From Gaiellasilicea sp037720595 (GTDB taxonomy: Bacteria > Actinomycetota > Thermoleophilia > Gaiellales > Gaiellaceae): a stretch of DNA of 64,000 bases. Within the stretch, counting starts at the first letter, position 1. Each line of letters starts with the position of its first letter. The stretch spans positions 85,474-149,473 of the forward strand of contig JBBJLW010000006.1 in the NCBI GenBank assembly GCA_037720595.1, read 5' to 3'. Position numbers and translations under genes: made by a program. The notes below the pieces were generated by a model. The model did no database searches, was not told where the DNA came from, and worked only from the letters and a program-made list of their open reading frames with translations. Shown one piece after another: positions 1 through 9,000 of the stretch.

Positions 1-65
1 TCGTGCCAAAGCTCGAACTCGCGCTCGAGCTTCAGCCGAGTTACCTCCGGCTCGACGACGATCAC
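1..65 (-). CDS. Partial 5' end of a gene following the ubiquitin-like gene; possibly E2-like
   Basis: Only the first 21 codons are in the window. A GTG at 63-65 follows an AGGAGA ribosome site that overlaps the stop of the upstream ubiquitin-like gene, 9 nt away, so the two are almost certainly co-transcribed. The visible residues are charged and helical (VTRLKLEREFELWH), which resembles the first helix of E2 conjugating enzymes. Bacterial ubiquitin-like genes are usually followed by E2 and E1/JAB genes, so an E2-family protein is the natural guess. The identification rests on context and one helix; any co-operonic protein could start this way. Confidence 0.4.
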   Translation of the reverse strand, partial: MIVVEPEVTRLKLEREFELWH

Positions 66-74
66 CGTAATCTC

Positions 75-347
75 CTAGCCGCCGGCGCCGGCCTTCGGAC
101 TGAGGAACAGCGTCATCCCGTCCTGAATCCCCGCAGCGCCGACGGTCAGGCTCTGCTCGAGCAGCCGTCCGTCCTCGGTCCTCAGCTCCCACTCCGACGG
201 TGCCTGACCCTCGTTCCCGCTCTTCTTGAGCGCGTCGTGGACGAGCTCCTCAAGCCGGTCGTCGGTCTTTGGCTTGAGGCGTTCGGGCTGGCCCGAGACG
301 ACCACGGTCACCTCGATCTTGTCCTTGTTCTTTCCTTGCTCTGACAT
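75..347 (-). CDS. Ubiquitin-like modifier protein with C-terminal Gly-Gly (DUF2604-like)
   Basis: A 90-residue protein. It opens with a short polar tail, then a strand-rich segment (KIEVTVVVSGQPERL), a helix (DDRLEELVHDALKKSG) and further strands ending in SPKAGAGG directly before the TAG stop. Size, beta-grasp-like pattern and an exposed terminal Gly-Gly fit the ubiquitin-like modifiers of bacterial conjugation operons (DUF2604 and related families); a terminal diglycine would need no protease trimming before activation by an E1. An AGGAGG Shine-Dalgarno lies about 7 nt upstream of the ATG. The following gene is translationally coupled. Family assignment is from memory of the pattern, not a profile search. 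Confidence 0.7.
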   Translation of the reverse strand: MSEQGKNKDKIEVTVVVSGQPERLKPKTDDRLEELVHDALKKSGNEGQAPSEWELRTEDGRLLEQSLTVGAAGIQDGMTLFLSPKAGAGG

Positions 348-425
348 GTCTGACCTCCTAAGTCGATTACTGCCCTTACTTGTCTATAGGGGTGCGGCGC
401 GGCGATTTCCCGCCAGCGGGTTCCC

Positions 426-477
426 GTAGGCCGTCAGCCCATCGGGCGCAGGTAGGCCGTCAGCCGATCCGGCGAAG
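426..477. repeat. Two-copy 26-bp tandem repeat
   Basis: The 14-mer GTAGGCCGTCAGCC occurs at 426-439 and again at 452-465, a 26-bp period, with the intervening bases also related (CATCGGGCGCAG versus GATCCGGCGAAG). It lies between the ubiquitin-like gene and the 3' end of the nuclease gene, downstream of the latter. No function is evident. Confidence 0.6.
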
Positions 478-508
478 ACGGGTTGTGGCCTGCGAGGACT
501 AGACCGAA

Positions 509-1727
509 CTAGTCGCTCTCGGCGAGCGCATCGAGATAGCTCTTGTACCGGCGCTCTGTGTCGCTGACGAGCTGCGTGTAGGTCCGCACCTTGAAGCTCT
601 CCTTGCGGACCTTCATCGTCTGCCTGAGCTCGTCGGTCTGCTCGTGACCGACGAGCATCGCCTCGAAAGACGTGTGATCGTCGTCGTACTTGTTGCAGAG
701 AACGACGTAGCGCTCGAGCTGGTTGAGGTCGTCGACGTCGAGCTTGTGTGACGGGCGCTTGATCTCGATGATGATGAGCTTCTTGTCGACCGTCCCGCAG
801 ACGAAGTCCGGACGCTTCGATTTGTACTTCGCGTCCTCCTTCTCGAGCTGCTTCGTTACGACCGTGCGCAGCTGCTTGTTGCTGTGCATCAGCCAGTAGC
901 GCTCGTCGACGATCCACATCGCTCGCTCAAGCAGGCGGTGGATCGACTTGTCGCCGGTGATCTCGTACGTGCGCTCGTCGAGCACCTGCTCCCGGAACAG
1001 GGTGAGCAGCCCAACACGCCGCGAGACTTCGTTGGTCACGGCTGTAGATCTGGCCGACGGTGAGCTCTTCCATGAGTTCCGACAGCTGACGCAGTGCGAG
1101 CTCGCGCTGCTGCGGCAGCTTCTTGATCAGCTGGCGAATTGCCTGACGGTGGCTTTCGTCGACGTTGAGCAGGATCTGGGCGATCTCCCCGAGCGCTTCG
1201 CCGAGTTGAGGGACGTCTTCGTCGCTGACCTGCTCCGGCTTGATGCCCTTGACGATTTCCGCGAGCAGGCGCGGGTTCTTCGCCGTGATCTCCCGAATCT
1301 TCCCGTCAAGCTCGACGGCCTCGTCCTTGCGCGCTTTCAGCTCCTTCTTCACCGCGCGCGCCGTCTGCCAGCCGAGGAACTGCGCGAGGTCGCTGTCGAC
1401 GATCGTCTTGACCGCCTCCCACTGGGCCGCGGTGTTGATGTTGAAGCTAGCTCTGTTTCCCGGCCACCACTTGTGCAGGGTCAAACGCGGGTCGTCTGAC
1501 TCCGCCGACGGGTGTGGGTCCGTGACCTGGACAGCGAAGCTGCGGTTGATCCGGCGTAGCTCGCGCACCCACGCGGGCGCAAAGCGCGTTTTGCCACACT
1601 CGGAGCAGGCAGTCGCCCTCGGCCCGTTTGCAGTGCCGCAGGCGTCGCAGATCTTCCGCTTCGCGGAGCCGTTCTTCGCCGTAGCCTTGGCTGCCTCACC
1701 GCGACCGCTCGTGTCCTTTGTTGCCAT
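509..1727 (-). pseudogene. Zinc-ribbon / PD-(D/E)XK nuclease-like protein, split by a 1-nt frameshift (Shedu/DUF4263-like)
   Basis: Two reading frames join at about 1040. The first starts at ATG 1727, carries a zinc ribbon (CDACG...CSECG, residues ~27-45) and a helical region, and reads sensibly to MEELTVGQIYS. The second (509-1039) gives TNEVSRRVGLL and then a nuclease signature, RPDFVCG followed by IIIEIKRP and a Gln-x-x-x-Tyr element, as in PD-(D/E)XK domains of the Shedu (DUF4263) type. Removing one C between TAC AGC and GTG ACC fuses both into about 404 residues. The downstream frame has a usable GTG, so a separate polypeptide is possible, but the clean junction argues for one gene with a natural or sequencing frameshift. 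A role in defence is inference from the nuclease family. Confidence 0.65.
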
Positions 1728-1831
1728 CTGGTCAGGGTAGCCGCGCCCGTCGATGGAGCCCCTCTACCGTGGGAGATCGTGGCCGGTCAGCCGCTGACAC
1801 GGCAGCAAGACATGCGCGCTAGTTTCGGCGT

Positions 1832-2077
1832 GTGTCTCTACCTGACGACCTCGACCGCGTCGAGCAGCTGGTTGCCGCCGGCACGGACGAGCAGCGCGCT
1901 TGGTTCGCCGAGTGGCGACAGCGGTTTGTGGATGCCGCCGATCGCGGCGACGACCGCGCCTGCGAAGACCTCAGCGACATCCTGATCCTCTACGAGCGGA
2001 CCGGGCAGCGCTCCTACTCCGTCGAGGAGCTGATCGACGCCCTTGGTTTACAACCTCTGTTGGAATGCACCACCTGA
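1832..2077 (+). CDS. Small hypothetical protein
   Basis: An 81-residue ORF starting at GTG 1832. The composition is protein-like and acidic, with a predicted helical run (DDLDRVEQLVAAGTDEQRAW and SVEELIDALGL). It points toward the oppositely oriented immunity gene and ends 14 nt from that gene's stop. No family is recognised; the last few residues (QPLLECTT) look like a read-through into unrelated sequence, so the gene may be truncated at this junction. Confidence 0.4.
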   Translation: MSLPDDLDRVEQLVAAGTDEQRAWFAEWRQRFVDAADRGDDRACEDLSDILILYERTGQRSYSVEELIDALGLQPLLECTT

Positions 2078-2091
2078 AGCTGATCCCGAGT

Positions 2092-2682
2092 TTACTCCGC
2101 ATCACCGGGTTCGGTAGACCAGAGTTCGTGAGTTCGCGCCTCGCCGTATAGGTGGACGAGAAGAGGAAGTAGCCAGCCGATTTCGCCTCCGCGACGACCG
2201 ATGTCCCTCCAGTCGCGCACAAACGCTCTTGTCATCAACTCCTCGTCCGCCGTGATGCCGCCACGCACAGCGTCAATCACGGTTTGTGTTCCACCCACAA
2301 GTGCAAAGTCTCCGTGCGAGGTTACGACGCCCCACTTGCCTTCCGGCGAATACAACAGGTGCTCCAGGACAAGGGTGCCCTCCAGCTCATAGTCGGTGTA
2401 TTCGAGAGCGACTAGCCGGTGATCGTAGGTACCGGCCCAATCCGCTTCGAGGCTTCCGTACGGAACTAGGTAGGCGGTCGCGTCGCCAACACTAGCGGCG
2501 GCCTCCGCCACCGCCCCGAACTGCTCCCGCCCTAGCATCGTGTAACTGATCGGATAGATAAGCATCCGAGCATCGAGGCTACTAAGAAATGGCGTCGATG
2601 CCCGAAGCCCTATCGATCCGAATACTCTCCTCGCCGCAACCTCCGCCCGTCGCAGCTCCCCTGGCGTGAGTAACAAGCTCAC
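2092..2682 (-). CDS. Candidate immunity protein for the miniature RHS toxin
   Basis: A 196-residue protein. The GTG start at 2682 overlaps the TGA stop of the upstream toxin gene in a GTGA arrangement, the usual translational coupling of polymorphic toxin and immunity genes. It has no signal peptide or membrane segment, consistent with a cytoplasmic inhibitor. A mixed alpha/beta pattern is visible (RLVALEYTDYELEGTLVLEHLL, GKWGVVTSHGDFALVGG), with a C-terminal helical stretch ending TEPGDAE. I do not recognise the fold. The call rests on position, overlap and lack of export signal; a longer reading frame exists upstream but would lie inside the toxin gene. Confidence 0.65.
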   Translation of the reverse strand: MSLLLTPGELRRAEVAARRVFGSIGLRASTPFLSSLDARMLIYPISYTMLGREQFGAVAEAAASVGDATAYLVPYGSLEADWAGTYDHRLVALEYTDYELEGTLVLEHLLYSPEGKWGVVTSHGDFALVGGTQTVIDAVRGGITADEELMTRAFVRDWRDIGRRGGEIGWLLPLLVHLYGEARTHELWSTEPGDAE

Positions 2683-4139
2683 GGGATCTGCCGAAAGTGG
2701 GTTCGAACGAGCGATACGCCCGGGTACTTGTATAGGTCGACAGCCCACAAGCCCGACTTGCTAGCCAACGGGGACCGGAGCACGACTTGGCCCCCTTCCG
2801 GCAGTCCGAACACCGTAACGCCCGCCTTAGGATCGGTTCTCGTGACCTTTGGCCCGCGGGTTAGCGATTGAGCTACTCGATTCGCGGCGGCTGCGGGGTC
2901 GGACACATCGAAGTTCCGAACTCCCAGTCCGGAGGGCTGACCGGAGGTCGCCAGTCGCTCAATTCGTCGTTGGCGGTTGAACGCAAATCGCCCAAAGTCG
3001 TCCGCCGACTTCGCGGTCTTTTCAGCGCCCTCACCGACGAGGCGGCGGAAGAAGCTTGATACAGCCCGCCGGCCGCCGGACCGAACGATGCCGGCAGGTC
3101 CAGTGACGTAGTCGAAGTCGTTGGTTTCCTCTGCGGGTGTCTGATTACGCCATAGCCACCACTCCCGAGTGCCTCTGGTCCACCGCTTTGGTGGTATCCC
3201 ACGTCTGGCCTGGCTAACCGGGCGGTTCGACCGATCCTTTGCGTCATACTCCCGCCGCGGCGACATCGTCCGATCTCGCCAGGTACGCGAGATCCTGGCG
3301 CCGCCGGCTGCCCGGTTCGGATTCGGAGTAACCGATCCAGTGCCATTCGTCGTCTCGTCGGCGACATGCCCGTCGACCTCGACGAAGCTGACGGGGTTAC
3401 CGCCCGCTAGGGAGTAGCGGTTGGCGGAGAGGGGGTCGGCGGAGAGGCTGAGGTCGCCGAGCGCGTCCTCATAAATGTCGGATTGGAGGAAGTGAGCGAC
3501 GTCGGGGCCGAAGCGGCGGGCGCCCATCTCGAGGGTTCCTGAGCCGCTGTCGTAGCGGAAGCCGGTGTAGCGGTTCGGGTTGAGCGGGTTGCTGGTGCTC
3601 GTGTCGCCGCGGGAAACGGCCGGGTCGCTGTCGCCGTAGGGCTTGTAGCCGTAGGAGGGGCTGACGGTGCCGGTCTGGTTGACGAGCGGGGAGATCGAGC
3701 CTTGGGTGTCGCGGCCGTAGCTAAAGCTGTAGTCGTTGCCGCCGCTCGACATCCCGGTCAGGGAGCCGGAGGCGTCGTAGCTGTAGCGTTTCGTCGCAGT
3801 CGAGCTGCCCGTGTGCGTCTCGGTTGCGATCTGATCGGTCAGCCCCACGTAGCTGAAGGCGCTCGCGCCGGCCTGGCCGCCCGCGCTGTGCGTCTCTGCT
3901 TGAGTGGAGAGCCGCTCGAAGGCGTCGGCTACCGGCTCGAGCGCAGCTGCGCCGCCAGCCCGCCCCGTAAAGGACCCAGCAGCCATCGGCCGGCAGGAAT
4001 CGGCGGCAGCGACCACAACCGCAGGCTCGGCAGGAGCCGGAGCGACGCAGGCCGCAGCGGCAGTCGCCGGGCCGATCAGCACCGCCACGAGCACGAACAG
4101 CGCCGAGCGACCCAACCGACAACCCGTCGAGGAACCCAT
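2679..4139 (-). CDS. Miniature secreted RHS-core toxin with variable C-terminal tip
   Basis: A 486-residue protein from ATG 4139, where a classic signal peptide begins (hydrophobic LFVLVAVLIGPATAAAA, residues ~12-28). After a short linker come only two or three YD repeats and the RHS core (RYTGFRYDSGSG...GARRFGPDVAHFLQSD...NRYSLAGGNPVSFVEVDGH). The remaining ~230 residues are a unique tip ending in a strand-rich domain (VVLRSPLASKSGLWAVDLYK, then VRTHFRQ). That ending vaguely recalls RNase-type toxin tips, but I cannot assign it. The core is nearly identical to that of the giant RHS protein upstream. A normal RHS stalk is missing, so this is either an independently exported short toxin or a displaced tip cassette that acquired a signal peptide. 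A further in-frame ATG at 4214 lacks that signal context. Confidence 0.8.
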   Translation of the reverse strand: MGSSTGCRLGRSALFVLVAVLIGPATAAAACVAPAPAEPAVVVAAADSCRPMAAGSFTGRAGGAAALEPVADAFERLSTQAETHSAGGQAGASAFSYVGLTDQIATETHTGSSTATKRYSYDASGSLTGMSSGGNDYSFSYGRDTQGSISPLVNQTGTVSPSYGYKPYGDSDPAVSRGDTSTSNPLNPNRYTGFRYDSGSGTLEMGARRFGPDVAHFLQSDIYEDALGDLSLSADPLSANRYSLAGGNPVSFVEVDGHVADETTNGTGSVTPNPNRAAGGARISRTWRDRTMSPRREYDAKDRSNRPVSQARRGIPPKRWTRGTREWWLWRNQTPAEETNDFDYVTGPAGIVRSGGRRAVSSFFRRLVGEGAEKTAKSADDFGRFAFNRQRRIERLATSGQPSGLGVRNFDVSDPAAAANRVAQSLTRGPKVTRTDPKAGVTVFGLPEGGQVVLRSPLASKSGLWAVDLYKYPGVSLVRTHFRQIP

Positions 4140-4200
4140 TCGTGCCGAGGCTACGCGATCCCTCGTCCAGGCGACGCCGTCATCCGAGCCCAGCCATCCC

Positions 4201-4263
4201 TTGTTCGAATGCAAGACCTCACGCGGTGCCTACCGGAAGCAGAATTGTTCGAATGCAAGACCT
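4201..4263. repeat. Pair of 19-bp direct repeats upstream of the miniature RHS gene
   Basis: TTGTTCGAATGCAAGACCT occurs at 4201-4219 and 4245-4263; the second copy continues into GACCCCGG. The motif resembles sequences I associate with REP elements mobilised by IS200-like tyrosine transposases, but no transposase gene is nearby. The pair lies 60 nt upstream of the RHS start and marks a recombination or transposition scar. Confidence 0.55.
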
Positions 4264-4350
4264 GACCCCGGTCCCCCTACCCGTATTTTCGGATGATTTC
4301 AAGGCCGTAAATAGGTGGAGAGATGAGGTCGTGCTGTAGTGGTGGCAGCG

Positions 4351-4818
4351 TCAGCCGCGCAGTCTCCTCCGCGCGAGCCCCGGAGGCAGGGAGCCACGCG
4401 TCCGATCAACGAGCTTTAGGGCCTCATCTCGGATATCCAGTTCGAGCGCCGGTCGGTGATGCAGATGATCCTGCCACTCGTTTGCGAGCCCGACAAAGAT
4501 TCGCAGGTACTCACGATATTCGCCCTCTCCCTCAGTCATCATTGCCCAGATCGCCGCAGCTCCGTAAAGGCATATAGGCCGACGATGATCTGCCTCGTTC
4601 TGGTCTTTATAACGTCTGTTTTCCTACTCGCCGCGAGGCGCTTCATCAGTTCGCCCTAGCGCTCGATCTAAGGCGAGCAACGCCCGGCGCGCTGAGGCAA
4701 TGCGATCGCCTAACGGGTCGAACCCGTCAGGCCTCGTACCGGGACGCGGGCGCCGGTCGTCAAGGGCGGAAACCCAGACGGTGTTGAGCGGAGAGAATCG
4801 GACGAAGGCAACGGTCAG
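4351..4818 (-). pseudogene. Unknown gene interrupted by an in-frame amber codon
   Basis: One minus-strand frame stays protein-like for about 155 codons except for a TAG at 4624-4626. Before it the frame reads VRFSPLNTVWVSALDDRR...ALLALDRALGRTDEAPRGE; after it ENRRYKDQNEADHRRP...YGAAAIWAMM...REYLRIFVGLANEWQDHL. No ATG, GTG or TTG opens the first half after an upstream TAG; only a CTG at 4818 close to an AGGAG is available. The second half could start at ATG 4542 and make 63 residues. The family is unknown. It lies between the lipoprotein gene and the mini-RHS gene, where orphan immunity or toxin remnants accumulate. The extent is my own translation. Confidence 0.55.
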
Positions 4819-4878
4819 AGTCTCCTACCGTTAGTCTAGTCCCGCACCGAAAACGTTCCCGCCGCTCGGACATGACGT

Positions 4879-5271
4879 TCAACCGAAACACCGCTCCAAC
4901 GCGGATGCCGGTTTGGTTGTGGGAGGCCCGCCCCAATAACCCACGATCTCCTCGTGCTGCACGATCAGCGTCTTGGCTCGCGGCCCCGCGAAACGCGCGA
5001 GATCCTTCCTCACAGCATTCGCGTCATGCGTCGATCCCAGTGACACGAGTGCAATTTCGTTGAAATCTGAGACATTTCCCTTATCGAAGCCGGCGCGGAG
5101 GCCCGGCCTCCCTTTCGCACGAGGTGATGTCAGCTCACGCAACCCGTCCTCGTATCGCGTCACCCGAAAGCCATTTTTGGTCAAGCACTCATTGAGATCG
5201 TCCAACGAACTCTCGCTACCGCCGAAGTTGGCGCAGCCTGCCGCCACCACGAGAGTTGCTAAGAGCGCCAC
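4879..5271 (-). CDS. Small lipoprotein of unknown function
   Basis: A 130-residue protein from GTG 5271. It begins with a short hydrophobic signal (LLATLVVAAGCAN) containing a plausible lipobox cysteine at about residue 13, so it is probably lipidated and held outside the cytoplasmic membrane. The mature part is alpha/beta, with DDLNECLTKNGF and a C-terminal EIVGYWGGPPT. It is downstream of the HEAT-like immunity gene, after a gap of about 165 nt. A lipoprotein immunity factor for a cell-surface toxin is possible, but that is inferred from location only. Confidence 0.6.
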   Translation of the reverse strand: MALLATLVVAAGCANFGGSESSLDDLNECLTKNGFRVTRYEDGLRELTSPRAKGRPGLRAGFDKGNVSDFNEIALVSLGSTHDANAVRKDLARFAGPRAKTLIVQHEEIVGYWGGPPTTKPASALERCFG

Positions 5272-5436
5272 TACATATTTCTTGATAGTACGCCTATTTT
5301 GCCATGGGACGCCTGGAGCATCGCCGGACTCCTCGAGCAGGAGGGAGGCCCGAACTCTGGACGCGTCGGAGCCGTAAGTGGACGAAGTTGATCGTCGTGT
5401 CTTGACCTCGCTTCTCCGCCACGTCCGCCCGCTCAG

Positions 5437-6033
5437 TTACTGGCCAGTGTCATCGGAGGAATGCATCATGGCGTGCTCGGATAGCTCTCGCTGTAGTCGA
5501 TCTCGGGCGTGAATGACGACGTCTGGGTCTCCATCGCGATCATAAGTCCAGCCCAGCGCCGTCGTGGAAGGCCAGCTTCGACCAAGCGCGCGGGCGAGAC
5601 CTGAATAGGCTTCAGCCGACGTTAATTCATCTGTAGATTCGAAGACGTGGATCAGGATGCCAAGTAGGATTGGATCGCTGTTCCCGCGTAAGTACTCGCC
5701 AGCGGCGCTGAGGGCCACGGTCTGCACGTCGCCGTCTTCGTCCCATGGGACGCCACGGGCGAATTCGTAAAGGGTTGGCAGAAAGTCATTGGTCATTTTC
5801 CAATCGATGGTAATTACTTCCAGTGCCACCCGAGCAAGCCAAGGATCCTGCCGATACTCAAGGAAGCGCTTAACGACCGAAAGGTACCGCTCAGGATTGC
5901 CACGCCCAAGAAGATGAAGCATTGTAGATCGCGGTGTAAAAGGACCAGGCGGTTCTCCGAGAGCACGTGCCGTGAAGTCGAGGTCGACTTCCGATACAGA
6001 AGGGGCGTTGAGCAGCTCTTCGTAATCCATCAT
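5437..6033 (-). CDS. HEAT-repeat-like candidate immunity protein for the giant RHS toxin
   Basis: A 198-residue, almost wholly helical acidic protein. Segments such as PERYLSVVKRFLEYRQDPWLARVALEVI and DVQTVALSAAGEYLRG have the paired-helix spacing of HEAT/Armadillo repeats, a frequent immunity-protein fold. The first ATG (6033) overlaps the TGA stop of the RHS gene as ATGA, a strong sign of coupled translation; a second ATG follows at once. No signal peptide, so it should act in the cytoplasm on the incoming toxin tip. The partner relationship is inferred from overlap and order. Confidence 0.7.
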   Translation of the reverse strand: MMDYEELLNAPSVSEVDLDFTARALGEPPGPFTPRSTMLHLLGRGNPERYLSVVKRFLEYRQDPWLARVALEVITIDWKMTNDFLPTLYEFARGVPWDEDGDVQTVALSAAGEYLRGNSDPILLGILIHVFESTDELTSAEAYSGLARALGRSWPSTTALGWTYDRDGDPDVVIHARDRLQRELSEHAMMHSSDDTGQ

Positions 6034-9000
6034 CTACCGTGTTCTACCACTCGAGGCACGTATTTGTACGAACGACGGAGTTCTCGAACAGCGCGTTGTT
6101 TGATTCGGTTGAGTACGGCTATCTGAGCAACATCGGACTTGTCAAGGGGACTTTGCTTGAGGTGCGTAATTCGGCGGTTGATTCTTGAGATCTCCTTCTT
6201 GAGTCCTCCTTGCGCGTTAAGCACCTTCCGGAGGTGATCGAACTGATCTCCTCCTCCGGCTCCCGGAATGTACGGTAGGCTGCGCGCCTCTCGCGAGGCG
6301 CTCTTGAGCGTATCCAACCGCAGCTGATCCTTGCGAATGCGATAAAGCTTTCCAGCGGCATCGTTCGCGAGTGCCCTGTCAAAACTGCTGTCTGCGACCA
6401 CCGACGCGGCGTGGGCGGCACGAACACCGCGGCGTAGCTGCGCCAGGGGGACAACGCTCAACAGGGCTAGCGGGTTGCCACGCGCCGCAGCGTTCAACGC
6501 AACCACGCGCGAGCAGAAGAGCGACAGCGCACAGCCGATCTCGAACGCTTCCGCTACTGCTTCAGGAGATGGAAACGACATCGAACTCGCAGCGCCGTAC
6601 TCGCAGGCGAGGCACGGTACGTGTCCGTCCAGCTCGACAAAGCTTACGGGGTTGCCGCCGGCGAGTGCGTAGCGGTTGGCGGTAAGAGGGTCGGTGGAGA
6701 GACTGAGGTCGCCGAGCGCGTCCTCGTAGGTGTCAGATTGGAGGAAGTGGGCGACATCGGGGCCGAAGCGGCGGGCGCCCATGTCGATCGTCCCGGAGCC
6801 TGAGTCGAATCGCTTGCCGGTGTAGCGAAAGGCGTTGAAGGGATCGCTCGTGCGGTTTGAGTTGGTGCTCCCGTCCGCGTTTTCTTCCTCCGTGACTGAG
6901 ACGTCCTCTTCGCCGTAAGCCTGATATCCGTAGGCAGCTTGGGCGGTACCGCCGTCCTTAACAAGCAGGGAAACCGAGCCCTGGACGTCGTAGCCGTAGG
7001 TGAAGGTATTGCTCGAACCCCCGCGGCTGTCGCTCATCGAGATCCGCGCGCCGGAGATGTCGTAGGAGTAGTCCTTGGTCGTGCGGAGCGGGTCGGCATT
7101 CGAAGTGCCGTTGTATTGTTCCTCGTGGGAGACATCGCCTGAAAGGCCGAGGTGCTGGTAGAGCGTCGCCCGCGGACTCCCCACCGGCCCGTGCTTCTCG
7201 ATCTGCTTGGTCGTCCGGCCGAGCGCGTCGTACTCATACGTCGAGTCCTTATCGACGGTCGAACTCCCGCTGGCCAAGCTGAACGTCTTCACGCCCTGAA
7301 GGCGATTCAGGTAGTCGTAGCTGTAATCGGCGTAGACCTGAGCTGATACTGACTGGCCTGCCGGGGTGTTACAGGCCGAGCGATCGACCGTGCCGGTCGT
7401 GACGCAGTCGAGGTAGCCCTCGCTGTCGTACCAGTACTTCTGCGTCTGATCAGGCACGCCCGGCTTCGCCTGGGTCAGCGACTTGATCTGATTCCCGACG
7501 TAATCGAAGGTCTGGGTCAGCCCCGGCTCGGTCTGCGTTTGGATGTTCCCGGCCGGATCGAGCTGGAAGACGCTGTTTGCCGTGTTGGAGCCGCGCACGC
7601 GGGTTTCCTCGACGAGGCGTTCCCGTCCGTCGTAGCGGTAGCGGGTTTCGCAGTCCGCGCTCCGGCAGGGGGCGCTCGTGTTTGGGCCTAGGAGCCGGAA
7701 GACGTCCTTGACCCGGTTCCCGTTCAGGTAGACCCCTGCGTCCTCGTAGGAGACGGTGTGCTGCTCGAGCACCGTCCCGGCGCCGTTCTTGGTCTCGAGC
7801 GTCTTCAGGTCGCCGTTTGCGAACCACTCCCAGGCCGTCGTCTGCTTGGCGACCGTGAAATTGCCGCTCCCGTCCCGGGCCTCGATCTTGCGCAGCTTCT
7901 CCCAGCCGATCGGGGTGAAGGTGTTCCTGATCAGCCGGTCGTCCGTTGTCGCGGAGCTCTTCCCGAGATCGGTCTGGGTTGCGAGCCAGTCGGCGCCGTC
8001 ATAGCTGAACTGCTGACTTCGTCCAGCCTCGACGAGGGTGCCGTTCGTCTGCTCGGTCCCGTTCTGCTCCCGGCTCGTCACGTTCTCGTTCGCGTCGTAC
8101 GCGTACGTGGTGTAGATCCAGTTCGCGCTCCCCTTCTCCTGGCGGCGCGTCTTGGTCAGCCGGTCGAAGAGGTCGTAGCTCGCCTCCACATCGAGCGCCT
8201 TCGAGGTCGCCTCGGCCAGGCCGCGGCCCTCGTCCGCCTTGAGGACGTTGTTGTTCGCGTCATAGGTGTAGGCGGTGAAGCCGTGGCCGCCACGGTCTGT
8301 GACTTGCTTCAGCGTCCCGTCCGGGTTGTGCGACCAGAGGATCCGCTTCGTTAGATCGAGCGTGCTCGGAGTCGAGCGGGTGTACGGAGTGCGTTCGGAC
8401 TGCCAGCCTTCGGCGGTGTAGTCGAAGAGCGCCTTCGGGTTCGCGGGCTCGTCGATCGTCCGCGTCCAGCCGGTGTCGTACTGATCCACAACGGTCTTCT
8501 CCGTCGCCCCGAGCGTCGTCGGGTCAGCCGTGGCGGTCGGCAGGGACACCATCGTCACGTTCCCGTTCGCGTCGTAAGCGCGGTGCATGTAGTGCTGGCT
8601 CTCGCTCGTCGCCTTCGGGAGATCGACCTTGACGAGCCGGTCAAGCTCGTCGTAGGCGTAGCTCGTCACGAACTGGCTGAACGTCTGCTTGTCGGTTGAG
8701 ACGTCCCAGGCACGCGGGCTGATCTCCCGCTTCAGGTTCCCGGCCGCGTCGTACTCAAGCCTCGAGGTCAGCGCCCGGGTCACAGTGCCCTGAGCGTCCT
8801 TCTGGAACGGCTCGACGATCTTGACGAGCTCGCCCCGCTCGTTGTACTCGCGTGTCGTTTTCGTGCCATCCTCGTCCGTGACCGTCTCGGCGTCCCCGTT
8901 CGCGTCGTAGCTGACGGCGGTCACGTGGTCGAGCGCGTCGGTCTGAGTGAGCGGCCGGTGCGCGTCGTCGTAGCTGATCCGGGTCGTGAAGCCCGGAACG

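Noticed and set aside
426..477. CRISPR-like repeat near the ubiquitin-like gene
   Set aside because: Only two units with a 12-bp spacer; a short tandem duplication.
384..917. A 177-codon frame overlapping the nuclease gene
   Set aside because: Arg/Gln/His-rich alternate frame of the PD-(D/E)XK coding sequence.
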